Shown piece after piece: positions 34,901 to 49,900 of a DNA stretch of 64,000 nt. Both the position numbers and the translations under genes were made by a program. Location: positions 225,531 through 289,530 of the forward strand of contig NW_019775482.1 of the NCBI RefSeq assembly GCF_001039355.2, written 5' to 3'. Source of the DNA: Lingula anatina (taxonomy: Eukaryota; Brachiopoda; Lingulata; Lingulida; Lingulidae). The notes under the pieces are model-generated. The model worked only from the letters and a program-made list of their open reading frames with translations. It made no database searches and was not told the origin of the DNA. Within the stretch, counting starts at the first letter, position 1. Each line of letters opens with the position of its first letter.

Positions 34901-37900
34901 TCAACCCTTTGCTGTCAGTGGTCTGATATGTCAAGATCACTTGGTTGACTTATGCAAGGAAATAATTTGATAACTGGCGAAAAGAAAATACATCTAATGA
35001 CTAACAAGGGCAGACTGTGGTTTCCATTAGTCTAATTTGAGGTTTTCCCTGGCTGCACCTTGCAATATCATTCACACATGATCATTTAAAAAGTGATGGG
35101 AGAAATAACACCTGGAAACTGAAAACATCCTTAATCATTTTCACTTTTGTGATTGATTTTAAAAGTTATTACAAATTCATCACATACCACCTTACACCAG
35201 TGACATCATTGAAAAGCAACAACAATTACAGCAGCTATTCTTATTATGACAAAGATCATTTAAAGATAGGAAAAATAGCCTCATCCTATCAAAATCTGTC
35301 ACATTTTTCCTTAGCTCCCAAGTAAAGTATGACAGGAGAGAAAAAATATTCACTGTGGGAAACAACAGACTGAGGTTTACTAAAGCTATATATGCTATCT
35401 GGTAGATGGAGGCGGCAAAGAGAGAAGATCCTGTGAGAACGGAGCCATGTTTTCCCTAGCGCTGAGATTGATAAGATAGCCAGAGGTGTCTGCATTGAGG
35501 GGAAGTCATTCTGACAGCTCCACATAGCATGCATTTCTACAGTCTGGCTAGAGTTTCCAATGCCTTGCATTACTCACTGGTCAGCAACTGCCTAGACCAG
35601 AGTCCATAAATTGACCAGTGTCAATCTGGGGGCACTTGCTGAGTATCTCACCTATGATATCTGGACAGTTTATTACATAAAACAACAACAAATATCCAAA
35701 GTTCCCTGTTGTCTGTTAGTTTGAGCTGGTTATTGATAAGCAATGGATGTGATGGCAATTGTGACAGTTGAGACAGGCCATCATTGTGCTTTTAGGCATT
35801 GTGTTTCCAGTATCTAAATAATCAATCTTCAACTGAATTTTCTATTGTCTATCACTCACAGAACATACTTCGAAAGTTATCTGTTCTTCCCTTTCTTTCA
35901 CGCACCTACTTCAAACCTCACAACACCCACATACCATAACAAATCCATGGATGATACTTACCAAACTCTTGCCTAAATCGCCCCTCTGGCAGCTGTCCAC
36001 CGTATTTGTCCCATGATACCCTGGGGACGGGAGAGCCCCCCACGGCACACTCCAGGGTCAGGGCACTCCCCAGGATGACCTCGGTATTCTTAGGGGGCGA
36101 CAGGATGAAATGGGGACCAACGTTAGCCAGTGGTGCTGGAATTGACAAGAATAGAAATAAATAATTATTCAGTAAACAAGAATACAAAGTTAAGTTCGGT
36201 ACCTGTCATAAATGAGATAAGTTGATTTAAAATTTATAGATCTGTTCAATCTTTTGTAGTTTTCGCCTCCTGGGGTAGCATACAGGCTCAGGCTGTTATC
36301 ATCCGCAATTAAATTCATAACCATACCATGACCATACCAAAGCAATTAAAAGAATTTTTTATGCTATTCTTTCTTTTCTAGGCATTTCATACTATCCAAA
36401 CTGGTGAACTGACAGTATCTGAGAGATAAAAGTAAGATAAAAATATATAGGGATTTATTAACATTACTAACTTCACATGTTTAGGCACAAACACAGCATA
36501 TTTTCTGCCTGGTACAGATGTCGGAATTATGGAACAAATGCAAATTTGAACTGCACATGAATGCACTTGCAAAAAAAATAACAACTGTGTAAAACAGATT
36601 CATTTTCAAAATTCAAATTCAGCCTTGTATAATATTCCCTTCAAGCCACTTCATTATTCTAACACATGAAACTATCAACTGTTTCCCAAAAGAAAACACT
36701 GGTTTGCTAAGAACAATAGTTTACCATGGTGTATAAGCCTGAGAATCAGGTTCTATGGGCCAGTCTAACGTGTTATTTATCAATGGTAAAAGCCAAATCA
36801 AAATATTTAAACATACTACATAAACACACTACATGCTGAATTGGCTCTGTGTTGCCAGACCATCCATATCCCTTTAACCTGCTAAGTAAGCTAGAAAACT
36901 AAAACAATCAACAGTTCTGAAACTGTTTTTGCCTATCCAGTCTCTGGGCCCCAAACCTTTACACAGCAGGCCTTCCAAACAGGATTTTTTCGTCAGTTAA
37001 AATAGAAATATTTATTTGAACTTTGGGAATAGGATTACACTTCTTTCAGTGAGGGTTAGAGTTTAGGTAAACTGTGTTCAAATTGTGACTGGCCCCATAG
37101 TCAAAATTTTGAGAGGATGTTTTGGGAAAAAGATGACAGACATAATCATTTTACTGATACCAGAAACCATTACAAACAATCGCCCAACAGACAAGGAGGG
37201 ATACAATTTAGCCTCTCCAAAATCAATGGAAAGATTCATGAAAAGACTACTTTTTCATAAATGGCTGCAACTTAAATGACAAGAGTGCGCGACAGAGTAG
37301 ACAATTACTATAGATGAAATTAAACACCACTTGTTTATCAGTGTCTAAAATCATCTTTTGGGGGGATTAATTTGTTATATAGAATTTTTTATGGTTTTGG
37401 TCATTCTAATGATATTGTACCTCTTGTGTGACAAACTCCTTACATTATGTGTTCCTTTTTCATGCTTTTTTTCCAGGTAAAAGATAGAGAAAATTACCAA
37501 TCTTACCTCATCTTAACTAAACATAATGATAGGACTAGAAGAAACAAAATGTGTTTTGTGCAATGGAAGATGGTACAGAGAAGAAAAGCACTTTGAAATG
37601 GCCCAAACCAGAACTATCAATTAGCCACATGCAACATTTTAACACCATACCAGACAGGCATGATGGATATTCAGAACAGCACTAATTATGCTCCGTTTTT
37701 TTCCTTGTCACATTTTGCTTGGAGTTATGCAAGTGGCATACCTCAAATGTTTGTTTTTAATTTGCCGACAGCTTTGTAACATTGCTACTCACACCCAAAT
37801 CATGAAAGAATTCTGCTCGTTATTCGGTGCTTTGCTGACATTTTTTGATTGTAGTGAGGATAGAAGCAGAATGTAAATTCTAAAGGTTGCCTTGCTGTTA

Positions 37901-40900
37901 ACGGTAATATTTGGGAACATTTCTGCCAGGGACCTGCAGTCTATCTGCCATCACATGATGATAAAAGGCAAAATAATGCATACATTATCTTTATGATGTT
38001 ACTGATTTTCTTTAAAAGAAAGAATACATGCCACTGCTGATAGATGATTGATCCATCTTGTTCCAAAACTTTTAATATTCTAAGGTGCACAATAAACAAA
38101 GAATTATGGAATCAAAGATGCAATACTTTCATCAAGGCTAATAGATACAAGGGCATGATTATACATAGATAAAAGGCATGCCTCTTCATCTCTTATCCTG
38201 CTAAACTTTCAGTAAAAGTACATAAGTCGAGGCAGTATGGATGCAATTATACTTTGAAGAACCTGCCACATCCGAATGAACTGAATTGATTATCTGATAG
38301 TAATTAAAATAAAACTTGTTGAACAGGGTGAAAAAATAGACAACACTGTGGCACACACTCACAGGAAAGGTTGTCTTTGGTCTTTTGCAGAAGTCAGAGG
38401 GAAGCACGCACAGTTCCAACGAGGAGCGACAGTCGTGCCAGCCCCATGAGCGGCCAAATTTAGATCCACCCGTAATTGAAGCCAGCTATCGCATCAAACT
38501 CCCCGATACACACAAGATCAGGTTTGTTTCAGTACAATAGATGCCTTTCTGAAACTGATTTAACTGAACAGCAGGCAAGCATGTTTTCCTTTCCCTCCCG
38601 TTTTTAAAAGATAGTATTTTTGATAGATATTTGAGCTCCATGTCATTTTCTTTTAATGGGGGACCACTTTCATTTATTACAAACATATTCAAGGAACAAT
38701 TTTTTTTTCACTTCTGTGTGACAACCAATTATGGAATATATCTGTTTCCCCTTCCTATTTCTCAAAACAATCTATCAAAATACAAACTGACAAATATTAT
38801 CTTCTAAAAATAGCAGTTGTGTCCAAAATATCTCATAAAAATGAAAGCACGTGGTATTTAAGTCAACCACTCTCGGGTTATATGGAAGACAAGGTCACCA
38901 TCCACACCCACGTTTTCAATTAACTCCAGCAAGATGAAACTGTCTGCAGATAAAATGCCAGCTGAAATACCAGCGCAAACAATACAAGTTTGTCCTATAC
39001 AAACCAGCAGGGGCACCTGTAACACCTCCCCTCCCATTTGTTTCTACCGCTACCATTTCAATAAAAAAACCCTGCTTTTGTTTTTACGCCACCGAACACT
39101 ATCTTTTCCCATGTTGGATGGATCAAAATGCCAAATTTGACCTTAATTTTTTTTCCGCGATAGCAGTCCCAAGTATACTGCTCTATAAAAACAGGCGCTG
39201 TTTGCATATGTTTATTTGGCACATATATCACCATGATATCCAACTGTATTTACAGCTTGGATGATTCTAATATCATTGCGTTCGTTTCTCACACTATGGT
39301 AGTAATACAAAATAATATCACCCGAGGCAATAAAACTTGTAGTACGATAAAAGTAGCATAGAATTTAATAAGCCCAAAGTGGCTACAGGTTTAGTAGTAG
39401 TAGAGAACGGAGTCGTTGCAACAGAAGAAACGGCGTCAAGTACATACTCTAACCTGGAGCCTGTTTAACAATAATAGAACTTAAGCTTAAAAGTTGACCT
39501 GTACTTTTAGAACAAATTGTTAGTTTTCTCTGACCCAAGTTAATTCCCTGGTAGACCAATTTCATGAAATATTAGTTTTGCAATGAGAAAGAAAAGTTTA
39601 CTGTTTCCAACATAATAATAGGCTTTAGGAAACTCCTGCACAAATTTTGCTGAACCGAAGAAGACCAAAAACTGTGAGGTTCTCTCAGTACATACTATCT
39701 CTTCACAACAACCTTTTTCCTCACAAAACATCAAGGACTTCAATTTTTTTCTTCTTTTTAGGAATAAAAAAGGTGTCACGATCATATAATACCATCCTGT
39801 TATCTCCACACCTGCCATCCACCAGTCTCACCACATCTTTCTGTCACAGCACAAAGTGGGTCTTAACACTGGCTAAAAAAACCTATTAACTTCCGTCACC
39901 CTGTCAACCCTCCCCAGCAAGACACTCTCCTTTCTATTATACACACCAAGGGCCATTCCTCATTTATACCATTGGGAAACACAAGGATAGATTGGGACTT
40001 TGATTTGTTATCCTCGTCTTGGTCACGGCAGACTCGCAACATNATGGGGAGACTGTGAAGCAAACGGTGCAATGTTAGTAGTTATGGCAAGCTAGCAACA
40101 TTGATGGAACAATACAACCAACACCATGGAAACTCTGGATAACATCTCACATACATGACATGGGCAGATTGAGAATGTCATGTGTGTTTGTTTGTGTGTG
40201 TGTGTGTGTGTGTGTGCACGTGCTGGCATGTGTTCCTGTTTGTTTAAGTAACTCTGCCAATGCATACCAAGAGGCAAAACATTGCATTTTTCAGTGAGAT
40301 GTTTAAAATTATAATATACATTCAATTACTTTGTCTATAATTTTAAATAAAATAGTGTGATCATAGCCAATGAAAAGTGTAAGAATTTATATTTGTCACT
40401 AATGATGTCATACCAGAGTTCCTATGTTTTTAGTGCAAACGTGATAATAACTTGAAGGCAGTGAAAGTGCAACAGCATACTAATATAGTGACGTGTAGTA
40501 TAAAGTTATCAAATATTTTAATGCTGAACAAAAAAGTAAACAAACATGAGCACAGAATTCAACCCATAATATTCCTTACTCCATCTTTTAGCCACTTATT
40601 CTTACCAATTTATTTAAGGAATTTCATTTTAGATGAAAAAATGTTCCGAATCGACAAAGATCAAAGATGCTATGAAAAGGGAAGGAGGGAGATATACTGC
40701 TTGCTACAGACATATCTAATATGTAATATTCAGCTAAATCATCTCTTAATAGTAAGCCTATTTGACCTCCCCCTTCTTGTCAAATATGTTAACATTGAGA
40801 TAAATCTTAGCAATCCATCAAACTTGGCCTAGCTGAGTTTTAATCCAAACATACATGAGGCCTTAGTATGATTTGGAATTGTGATTATCTCCACTGTGAT

Positions 40901-43900
40901 ACAAATTATATTTTTAGCCTAACTGTGATGTAACTGGCCTTCTGTCCTGGACAAATCGATCACATAGTTGTATTTCAGATCAGTAACAGTTTTTAGGACA
41001 AACAGATTTTACTAAGCGATATACATTAATATGTTTATCTCTCCAATTCAATTCTGACTGCTCAATTTGATGATATTGAGAAAGTTGAAACATCTTTTTC
41101 CTTTATTTCTTGTGCTTCTACTCACAATTCAGGTTATATAAAATATCTATGTAGCTCCCTCACCTGGCCCATCATCTGGCTGTATGTCCTGAACATTGCC
41201 GTCGTCATCTGGGATCTTAGGTGCCTGCAGGAGCTTAAATCTCTCAGTGTTTGGACTGACTAGTTCCTCACCATTACTGTACACTGCAGCTATCCTGAAC
41301 TTGTATGGAATTCCTAGAAGGGAAAAGCATGGGGTTTTATGATACATCACCTTTGGCCAACATGCTATTAAATAAAGAAATTGGTGTTTGGATATATGTA
41401 AAGCAAGAGAATTAAAAATGAATAATAATGAGGTTTGAGCAGTCTTGGTGTATGTGCTTTCACAGTTTCTTCCTTTTTAAAAATTCATTTATCGACTTCT
41501 TTGACACTTCTCGTTAGTATCGTCTTTTTGTACGTTTGACTTTCTTTATTTTGCTAAAATGGAACTCTTTTGCAGAAAAACGCAAGAAAAAGCTAACAAG
41601 AGCCCAACCATCAAAATGACCCATTTACCTGTGCGCAGTCCTTGGAGAGAAAACATGCAAGTGGAGCAGGCGGAGGTGTTAGCGTGGGTCTTCCACACCC
41701 CTTCCTCCTTATACTGGACCTTGAAGTACTTCACTGGGGTCTGCAGGTTCAGGGGCACTGACCATTTCAGAAGAACCATGTTCTCTTCTATCTGCAGGAC
41801 CTCTGGCATGGTGGGAGGCAGGACACCATCTGAAGAACAGGTAATATAAAATATATCACTTTGCAGTTTGGGCAGTCAACACAAGCACAATCTATTGTCC
41901 AGATAATTGTTGTCCAGATAAACGCCATCTACTGTCAACCATCATTTGTGTACAGTGACCTAAACCATTGTTTTTATCAAGAGTGTCAGTTTCAATGACC
42001 TCCAGCAAAGGACATACCAACATTAAGGTGATTTTTTCCTGCCTACATCACCTAACTTGGATTTTAAAGTATAATAATTGTACTTACTTTATGTGGGATG
42101 ACTTATTATAATGGTTGCAAGAGATATATAATTTACATATCAAAATTATTTTCTGTTTTTTCTTCTTTAGGCCTCAATGTACCCTTGACCATTCAAACTT
42201 TTTAGCTATACTTTCTTTCTCTTCTACTCCTCCATCCACAGGCAGACCAACAAATACGCTTACAATCTTCAATAAAAACAAAATGACAAACATGCACACG
42301 GACAGACAAAAGCATTACTTTGTGAAGAACTAGACGTCCCTTCCTCTTCACCCTCAGAGCCCCCTGGTGGCTGATTGGTGGTGCTGTTGCTAGGGATCAC
42401 AGTCAACATGGCGTAGGCATAGGTGGCACCATACTTGTTGCTAACCAGGCACTGCCATATACCAGAGTGGCGCATCTGGATGTTGGAGACTGTGATGCTG
42501 GTGTCTGAAAACAGTTCGATTTTTGTATATATCAATTAAAGATAATATAAATATGAGATAAACCATCCGGCTTAAACACTAGCATGCTATCTTGTGCAAT
42601 TTTTTTCTTCCTCTCCCTTTTTTAGATTTAAACTAAGATTTATCAGAGGAGAACAAATAATTAGAACTTATAAAACAAGCATGCATAAAGGGAAAATAAC
42701 ATATAAATTCTATTATAGGAAAATATTTTTTTTAATTATCAGGACAAACAAATGTTTTTGATGGTGCAATTTCTGAGCTATGTTTCTATGGTAACAGGAA
42801 AGCTTTAAATGTTATACATCAATTACACAAAAACACATATCCTTTACAGAGAGCATGCAGATTTCATATATTCCATGCATTTTTATGCAGAGAGATTTTT
42901 TTTTTTAATCCTCTAAAACATGCTTTTTTCTGTTTGACAACAACAAACTAGTAGTACGCATTTTGAAACGCTTACCATTTTCACTTACTGTGGCCCAATG
43001 ATAAGCAAAGGGAGAAAATTTCAGTCAGTGACAATCAATTATCTTAAGTCAATCATCTTATCTGTGTACCTTATTTTTGTCTTCCATTCACAAAGGTTCC
43101 AGTAAAATAATTTACATAGAATGTCCTCTCTAGATGCCTTAAAGTTAAAAACAATCAACACAGTGAAATTTTCTAATTGACATCTGGTATTAAATTTGAA
43201 AGAAGCTGTGTGCGCATGTGCGTGTAACCACAGAGAGTAATTGTAAATCTTATTATTTCAAACACCAGCTCTTACCTTGCACCTGTATACTCTGATCAGT
43301 GTCTGGTACAGGCTCTCCGTCATGGACCCACTGTGTCTTTATTCTGGCCGTGCCATATGTCTCACAATGAAACGTCACGGTGTCCCCTACTGTCACCACT
43401 TTGTTACTGGGGGCATTGGTTATCTCTGGTGGGACTGAATCATGAAACAAAGTATGTGAGATGTAATTTTGACGTATTTCATTTAATAAAATAGAATAAT
43501 AATGACAAATAAATCAAAAGTAAATAAATACATGTAACAATTGTACGAGCAAAAAAAAAAAAGTACTTGAAATAAATACTAATACATAAACCGTGCAATT
43601 TTATTGTAAATACACCCAAAACGTGAAATCAAATCAGCTGTTAAAAGGTGAATATTATGTTTGCCTTCAAGTTCAAACCAAATTTGGACTCAGTTCTTTA
43701 CTGAACTTTGGCATAGATAAAAATCCCAGCCATCAAATTGTTGTGTTGTCTGGAATCATTGTTAGAAATTAACGCTGGACCATCTGCCCGGGGCTGACAA
43801 CTTTCAGAACGAGCTGAGAAGTTTTCCCACCTGGCAGACATTCAGTCCACCTACTTTTCAAGATGGCTGGACTTTCAGTCCAGCAACTAATTTTCCTAAG

Positions 43901-46900
43901 AGGCAACACTGGCTGGAATCATATCTTTCACCACACCCATTGTGTTAGATGTGACTGGTAACAATGCTCACCTAACACATCCACCATTGCTATAGCTGTG
44001 ACTGCTGAGTCCACCTCATTGTCTCCGCTGCATATATACGTCCCTATGTCCTGAATCTGGACATTTTCTATCAGCAGAGTACCTAGAATCGAAAAGGAAA
44101 ATATCATTATCTGCATCATGAATAGTATGTTATTGGAGAGTAGGTACTTTATTTAATTTTCATTGTTTCTTCTTTATCAATTTTTTTTAGATCTCGAGTC
44201 AAAAATTTATGAGCAAATCAGTTAATTTCAAGTGTCCATCCACTGTGTATATTCATGAGCTTGAATATGGGGGGGATTAATGTCACTGTTAGAGTGTAAT
44301 CAGCATTTAATTTTCATACATGTTGTAATTCAAATAACAATATTCTATTAAAATGTAATATAAGGCAATCTACTTATTTTAAATTCTTCACCATATTTTG
44401 GCATTTATACTTCAGAATGAATAAGCAGAATATGAGATTTTAACCTAAAGAAAATATCTTTTTCGTAACAGTCAGCCTGGTTCAGGAAGCATGCAAATCC
44501 ATTTCACACACGCCTCATAGATCAAAGTCAGTGCTGCATTCCCAACAAGGAAAAATAGAAGTTGGGAACCAGCCGACTGTCACAAGTCTCTCATATATCA
44601 GGATGAAGAATTCAGCATACCCTTTTCGTTTATTAAGTAAACCTTAATCACTCACTCACACATTCTCTAAAGTTACTCAGTAATTGCGGAGAAAAACACT
44701 GAAAACCAAACACCAGAGGATGCGTTAGAATACAATCTCTGAAACGGCACCAAAGCCTCCCAAAACAGCTCCAGGCTGTGGAGCCTAATAAGAGAGTTCC
44801 CTCCTCTCTCTCTGTGGTTCCGTGACTCTGTTTGCCTAAACTTTCAACATCTGTTGTTCTCTGCCATGTTGACAGTTGTTTTTTGTTGTGTGGGTCTTGA
44901 ACGCAGCTGGACGGCAGTGGTACTAAGGGTTAATCAAAACTGCTACTGCTGCTGAGACTGGGAGCAAAAGGGCCTGTAAACTGTGGAGTTTTATAACCTT
45001 TGTTTCTTTTTTCTGGAGCAAAGTTCCTACACCATCCATCACTAATACACCTTTCATTGAGTTTTCACCTTTCAAAACATTTCAACTCTATTTGATGAAC
45101 CAAGTTATGAAATTTGTTTTGCGTAGATAAATTTTTCACAAAAAAATCCTTTGTCCTTAATAATGAAAGAATCCAAAATGCTCTCACTTTTACCACAACA
45201 CAGACAGAAATTAATCATAGAAAACAGTTAAAAAATCTGAAGTGGGACTAATAGAGACCAAGAACTGCACCCCATGAGGCGAACCAACTGAGATTTTTCT
45301 CTTTGATTTCTCTCTCTTCCCTAGAGAAACCCGTCCTTCGGTCCCAGACAACAGTCTGCTTGGTTCGTTAACCACAGGTCTTGCTTCATGTCTCAGTCAA
45401 TCCTAATATCACCAAACACACTGATGAAACAAAATCATGTGCTTAATTTCATTTTAATAAATTGTACTAATGGGCTTGAGTCTGTAGAAAACTTGGAGCG
45501 GAAATTGAAGTGACAACTGACTGATTATGTAATTTGTACCAAAGGAGAACTGGCTTGTGTTTGGAAAAACTGAAAATTTGGTTGACGTTTTCCGTTTTCT
45601 TTCCATTTTTTAGTAGTGAGACACAGTTGACTCTTTTGTTCTATTTTCTTTGCATTTCTATTTTTTCTTTGAAATCAACTTTTGCCAAAAGTTTCACAGG
45701 ATATCATGGAGTTTTATCCCTTAGTTCTATTCAATAACCTTTAAACATACATATATATATTCAATGCACACAGACTGATTTTCATACCACAGATTAAAGT
45801 CTTATCCACAGTTCCCAAATCAACTCAGTGAGTTTTTGAAATGGAATAAGAAATCTGTTCAATAGTAATTGGGCCTGAAATACATGTTTACTGCATTTAA
45901 CAAATACTACTTCATAAAGCTTTTTTTTAATCACTAGTTAAAAGAATTATACTGATGAGCAAAAACAGATGAACAGATCTCAAGAAGCTGTAACAAATTC
46001 AGCATAAGGTTAACTTTTAAAGCCAAATACCTGTGAAACTGGTCTGAACTAACAACGAAGGAAAAATAATTAAAACTAAGAAAAAATCCGAAAGAAAAAC
46101 TTTCTCATTCTCCATCAACTTTTCCAGCCAGCTGCTGATGTCATGTTTGTGATATGTAAGGGTTCATTCAGAATGAAAGTATCGACCCAACTACTTGGGG
46201 ACTCTTGCTGAATGCAATCAGATAAACAGATCAACACACTTTGAGTAGATACAAATATAGTTGCTCATTATACCAGTATATTGGAATCAAGAAGAGGTGT
46301 GTTTATCTGTTAAACTGATTGCAATCAGCAAGAGTCCCTGCAGAGTTGGATCAATCTATGTAGAAAGTTAGTTTCATTGGGAATAAGCACTATTCACACT
46401 GTTTCCCCCCTTTTGCTGTCAGAGGTCTGAGGTGTCAAAATCACTTGGTTGACTTATGCAAGGAAATAATTTGATAACTGGCGAAAAGAAAATACATCTA
46501 ATGACTAACAAGGGCAGACTGTGGTTTCCCTGGGTCTAATTTGAGGTTTTCCCTGGCTGCACCTTGCAATATCATTCACACATGATCATTTAAAAAGTGA
46601 CGGGAGAAATAACACCTGGAAACTGAAAACATCCTTAATCATTTTCCCTTTAGTGGTTGATTTTAAAAGTTATTAGAAAATCATCACATACCACCTTACA
46701 CCAGTGACATCATTGAAAAGCAAGGACAATTACAGCAGCTATTCTTAATATGACAAAGATCATTTAAAGATAGGAAAAATAGCCTCATCCTTTCAAAATC
46801 TGTCACATTTTTCCTTAGCTCCCAAGTAAAGTATGACAGGAGAGAAAAAATATTCACTGTGGGAAACAAAAGACTGAGGTTTACTAAAGCTATATATGCT

Positions 46901-49900
46901 ATCTGGTAGATGGAGGCGGAAAAGAGAGAAGATCCTGTGAGAACGGAGCCATGTTTTCCCTAGCGCTGAGATTGATAAGATAGCCAGAGGTGTCTGCATT
47001 GAGTGGAAGTCATTCTGACAGCTCCACATAGCATGCATTTCTACAGTCTGGCTAGAGTTTCCAATGCCTTGCATTACTCACTGGTCAGCAACTGCCCAGA
47101 CCAGAGTCCATAAATTGACCAGTGTCAATCTGGGGGCACTTGCTGAGTATCTCACCTATGATATCTGGGTAGTTTATTACATAAAACAACAACAAATATC
47201 CAAAGTTCCCTGTTGTCTGTTAGTTTGAGCTGGTTATTGATAAGCAATGGATGTGATGGCAATTGTGACAGTTGAGACAGGCCATCATTGTGTTTTTAGG
47301 CATTGTGTTTCCAGTATCTAAATAATCAATCTTCAACTAAATTTTCTATTGTCTATCACTCACAGAACATACTTCCAAAGTTATCTGTTCTTCCCTTTCT
47401 TTCACGCACCTACATCAAACCTCACAACACCCACACACCATAACAAATCCATGGATGATACTTACCAAACTCTTGCCTAAATCGCCCCTCTGGCAGCTGT
47501 CCACCATATTTGTCCCATGATACCCTGGGGACAGGAGAGCCACCCACAGCACACTCCAGGGTCAGGGTACTCCCCAGGATGACCTCAGTATTCTTAGGGG
47601 GCGGCAGGATGAAACGGGGACCAACGTTAGCCAGTGGTGCTGGAATTGACAAGAATAGAAATAAATAATTATTCAGTAAACAAGAATACAAAGTAAAGAC
47701 CGGTACCTGTCATAAGTGAGATAAGTTGATTTAAAAATTATAGATCTGTTCAATCTTTTGTAGTTTTCACCTCCTGGTGTAGCATACAGGCTCAGGCTGT
47801 TATCATCTGCAATTAAAACCATAACCATACCATGACCATACCAAAGCAATTAAAATAATCTTTTATGCTATTCTTTCTTTTCTAGGCATTTTATACTATC
47901 CAAACTGGTGAACTGACAGTATCTGAGAGATAAAAGTAAGATAAAAATATATATGGATTTATTAACATTACTAACTTCACATTTTTGGGCACAAACACAG
48001 CATATTTTCTGCCTGGTACAGATGTCGGAATTATGGAACAAATGCAAATTTGAACTGCACATGAATGCACTTGCAAAAAAAAAACAACAACTGTGTAAAA
48101 CAGATTCATTTTCAATATTCAAATTCAGCCGTGTAATATTCCCTTCAACCCACTCCATTATTCTAACACATGAAACTATCAACTGTTTCCCAAAAGAAAA
48201 CACTGGCTTGCTAAGAACAATAGTTTACCATGGTGTATAAGCCTGAGAATCAGGTTCTATGGGCCAGTCTAACGTGTTATTTATCAATGGTAAAAGCCAA
48301 ATCAAAATATTTAAACATACTACATAAACACACTACATGCTGAATTGGCTCTGTGTTGCCAGACCATCCATATCCCTTTAACCTGCTAAGTAAGCTAGAA
48401 AACTAAAACAATCAACAGTTCTGAAACTGTTTTTGCCTATCCAGTCTCTGGGCCCCAAACCTTTACATAGCAGGCCTTCCAAACAGGATTTTTTCGTCAG
48501 TTAAAATAGAAATATTTATTTGAACTTTGGGAATAGGATTACACTTCTTTCAATGAGGGTTAGAGTTTAGGTAAACTGTGTTCAAATTGTCACTGGCCCC
48601 ATAGTCAAAATTTTGAGAGGATGTTTTGGGAAAAAGATGACAGACATAATCATTTTACAGAAACCATTACAAACAATCGCCCAACAGACAAGGAGGGATA
48701 TAATTTAGTCTCTCCAAAATCAATGGAAAGATTCATGAAAAGACTGCTTTTTCATAAATGGCTGCAACTTAAATGACAAGAATCCGCGACAGAGTAGACA
48801 ATTACTATAGATGAAATTAACACACCACTTGTTTATCAGTGTCTAAAATCATCTTTTGGGGGGATTAATTTGTTATATAGAATTTATGGTTTTGGTCATT
48901 CTAATGATATTGTACCTTTTGTGTGACAAATTCCTTACATTATGTGTTCCTTTTTCATGCTTTTTTCCAGGTAAAAAGATAGAGAAAATAACCGATCGTA
49001 CCTCATCTTAACTAAACATAATGATAGGACTAGAAGAACCAAAATATGTTTTGTGTGATGGAAGATGGTACAGAGAAGAAAAGCACTTTGAAATGGCCCA
49101 AACCTGAACTATCAATTAGCCACATGCAACATTTTAACACCATACCAAACAGGCATGATAGATATTCAGAACAGCACTAATTATGCTCGGTCTTTTTCCT
49201 TGTCACATTTTGCTTGGAGTTATGCAAGTGGCATACCTCAAATGTTTGTTTTTAATTTGCCGACAGCTTTGTAACATTACTACTCACACCCAAATCATGA
49301 AAGAATTCTGCTCGTTATTTGGTGCTTTGCTGACATTTTTTGATTGTAGTGAGGAGAGAAGCAGAATGTAAATTCTAAAGGTTGCCTTGCAGTTAACGGT
49401 AGTATTTGGGAACATTTCTGCCAGGGACCTGAAGTCTATCTGCCATCACATGATGATAAAAGGCAAAATAATGCATACATTATCTTTATGATGTTACTGA
49501 CTTTCTTTAAAAGAAAGAATACATGCCACTGCTGATAGATGATTGACCCATCTTGTTCCAAAACTTTTAATATTCTAAGGTGCACAATAAACAAAGAATT
49601 ATGGAATCAAAGATGCAATACTTTTATCAAGTCTAATAGATACGAAGGCATGATTATACATAGATAAAAGGCATGCCTCTTCATCTCTTATCCTGCTAAA
49701 CTTTCAGTAAAAGTACATAAGTCGAGGCAGTATGGATGCAATTATACTTTGAAGAACCTGCCACATCCGAATGAACTGAATCGATTATCTGATAGTAATT
49801 AAAATAAAACTTGTTGAACATGGTGAAAAAATAGACAACACTGTGGCACACACTCACAGGAAAGGTTGTCTTTGGTCTTTTGCAGAAGTCAGAGGGAAGC

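Larger units (their letters stand above)
28740..40042. other. Introns on the primary haplotype, with allelic counterpart 40044-51558
   Basis: Apart from the listed exons for Fn1, Ig4 and Ig3, I see only intronic AT-rich sequence, microsatellites and inverted-repeat elements (32256-32385, 34672-34886). The large stretch 36136-40042 has no supported exon. Long plus- and minus-strand frames here lack splice context. Confidence 0.6.

Noticed and set aside
38430-38500. Minus-strand ATG followed by a hydrophobic, signal-peptide-like stretch (MGLARLSLLVGTV)
   Set aside because: A stop follows within about 17 codons, and it lies between the Ig2 and Ig3 exons, not upstream of Ig1.
47868-48203. 111-codon minus frame
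   Set aside because: The frame is disrupted in the allelic counterpart (36387-36584 region), so it is not conserved as protein.
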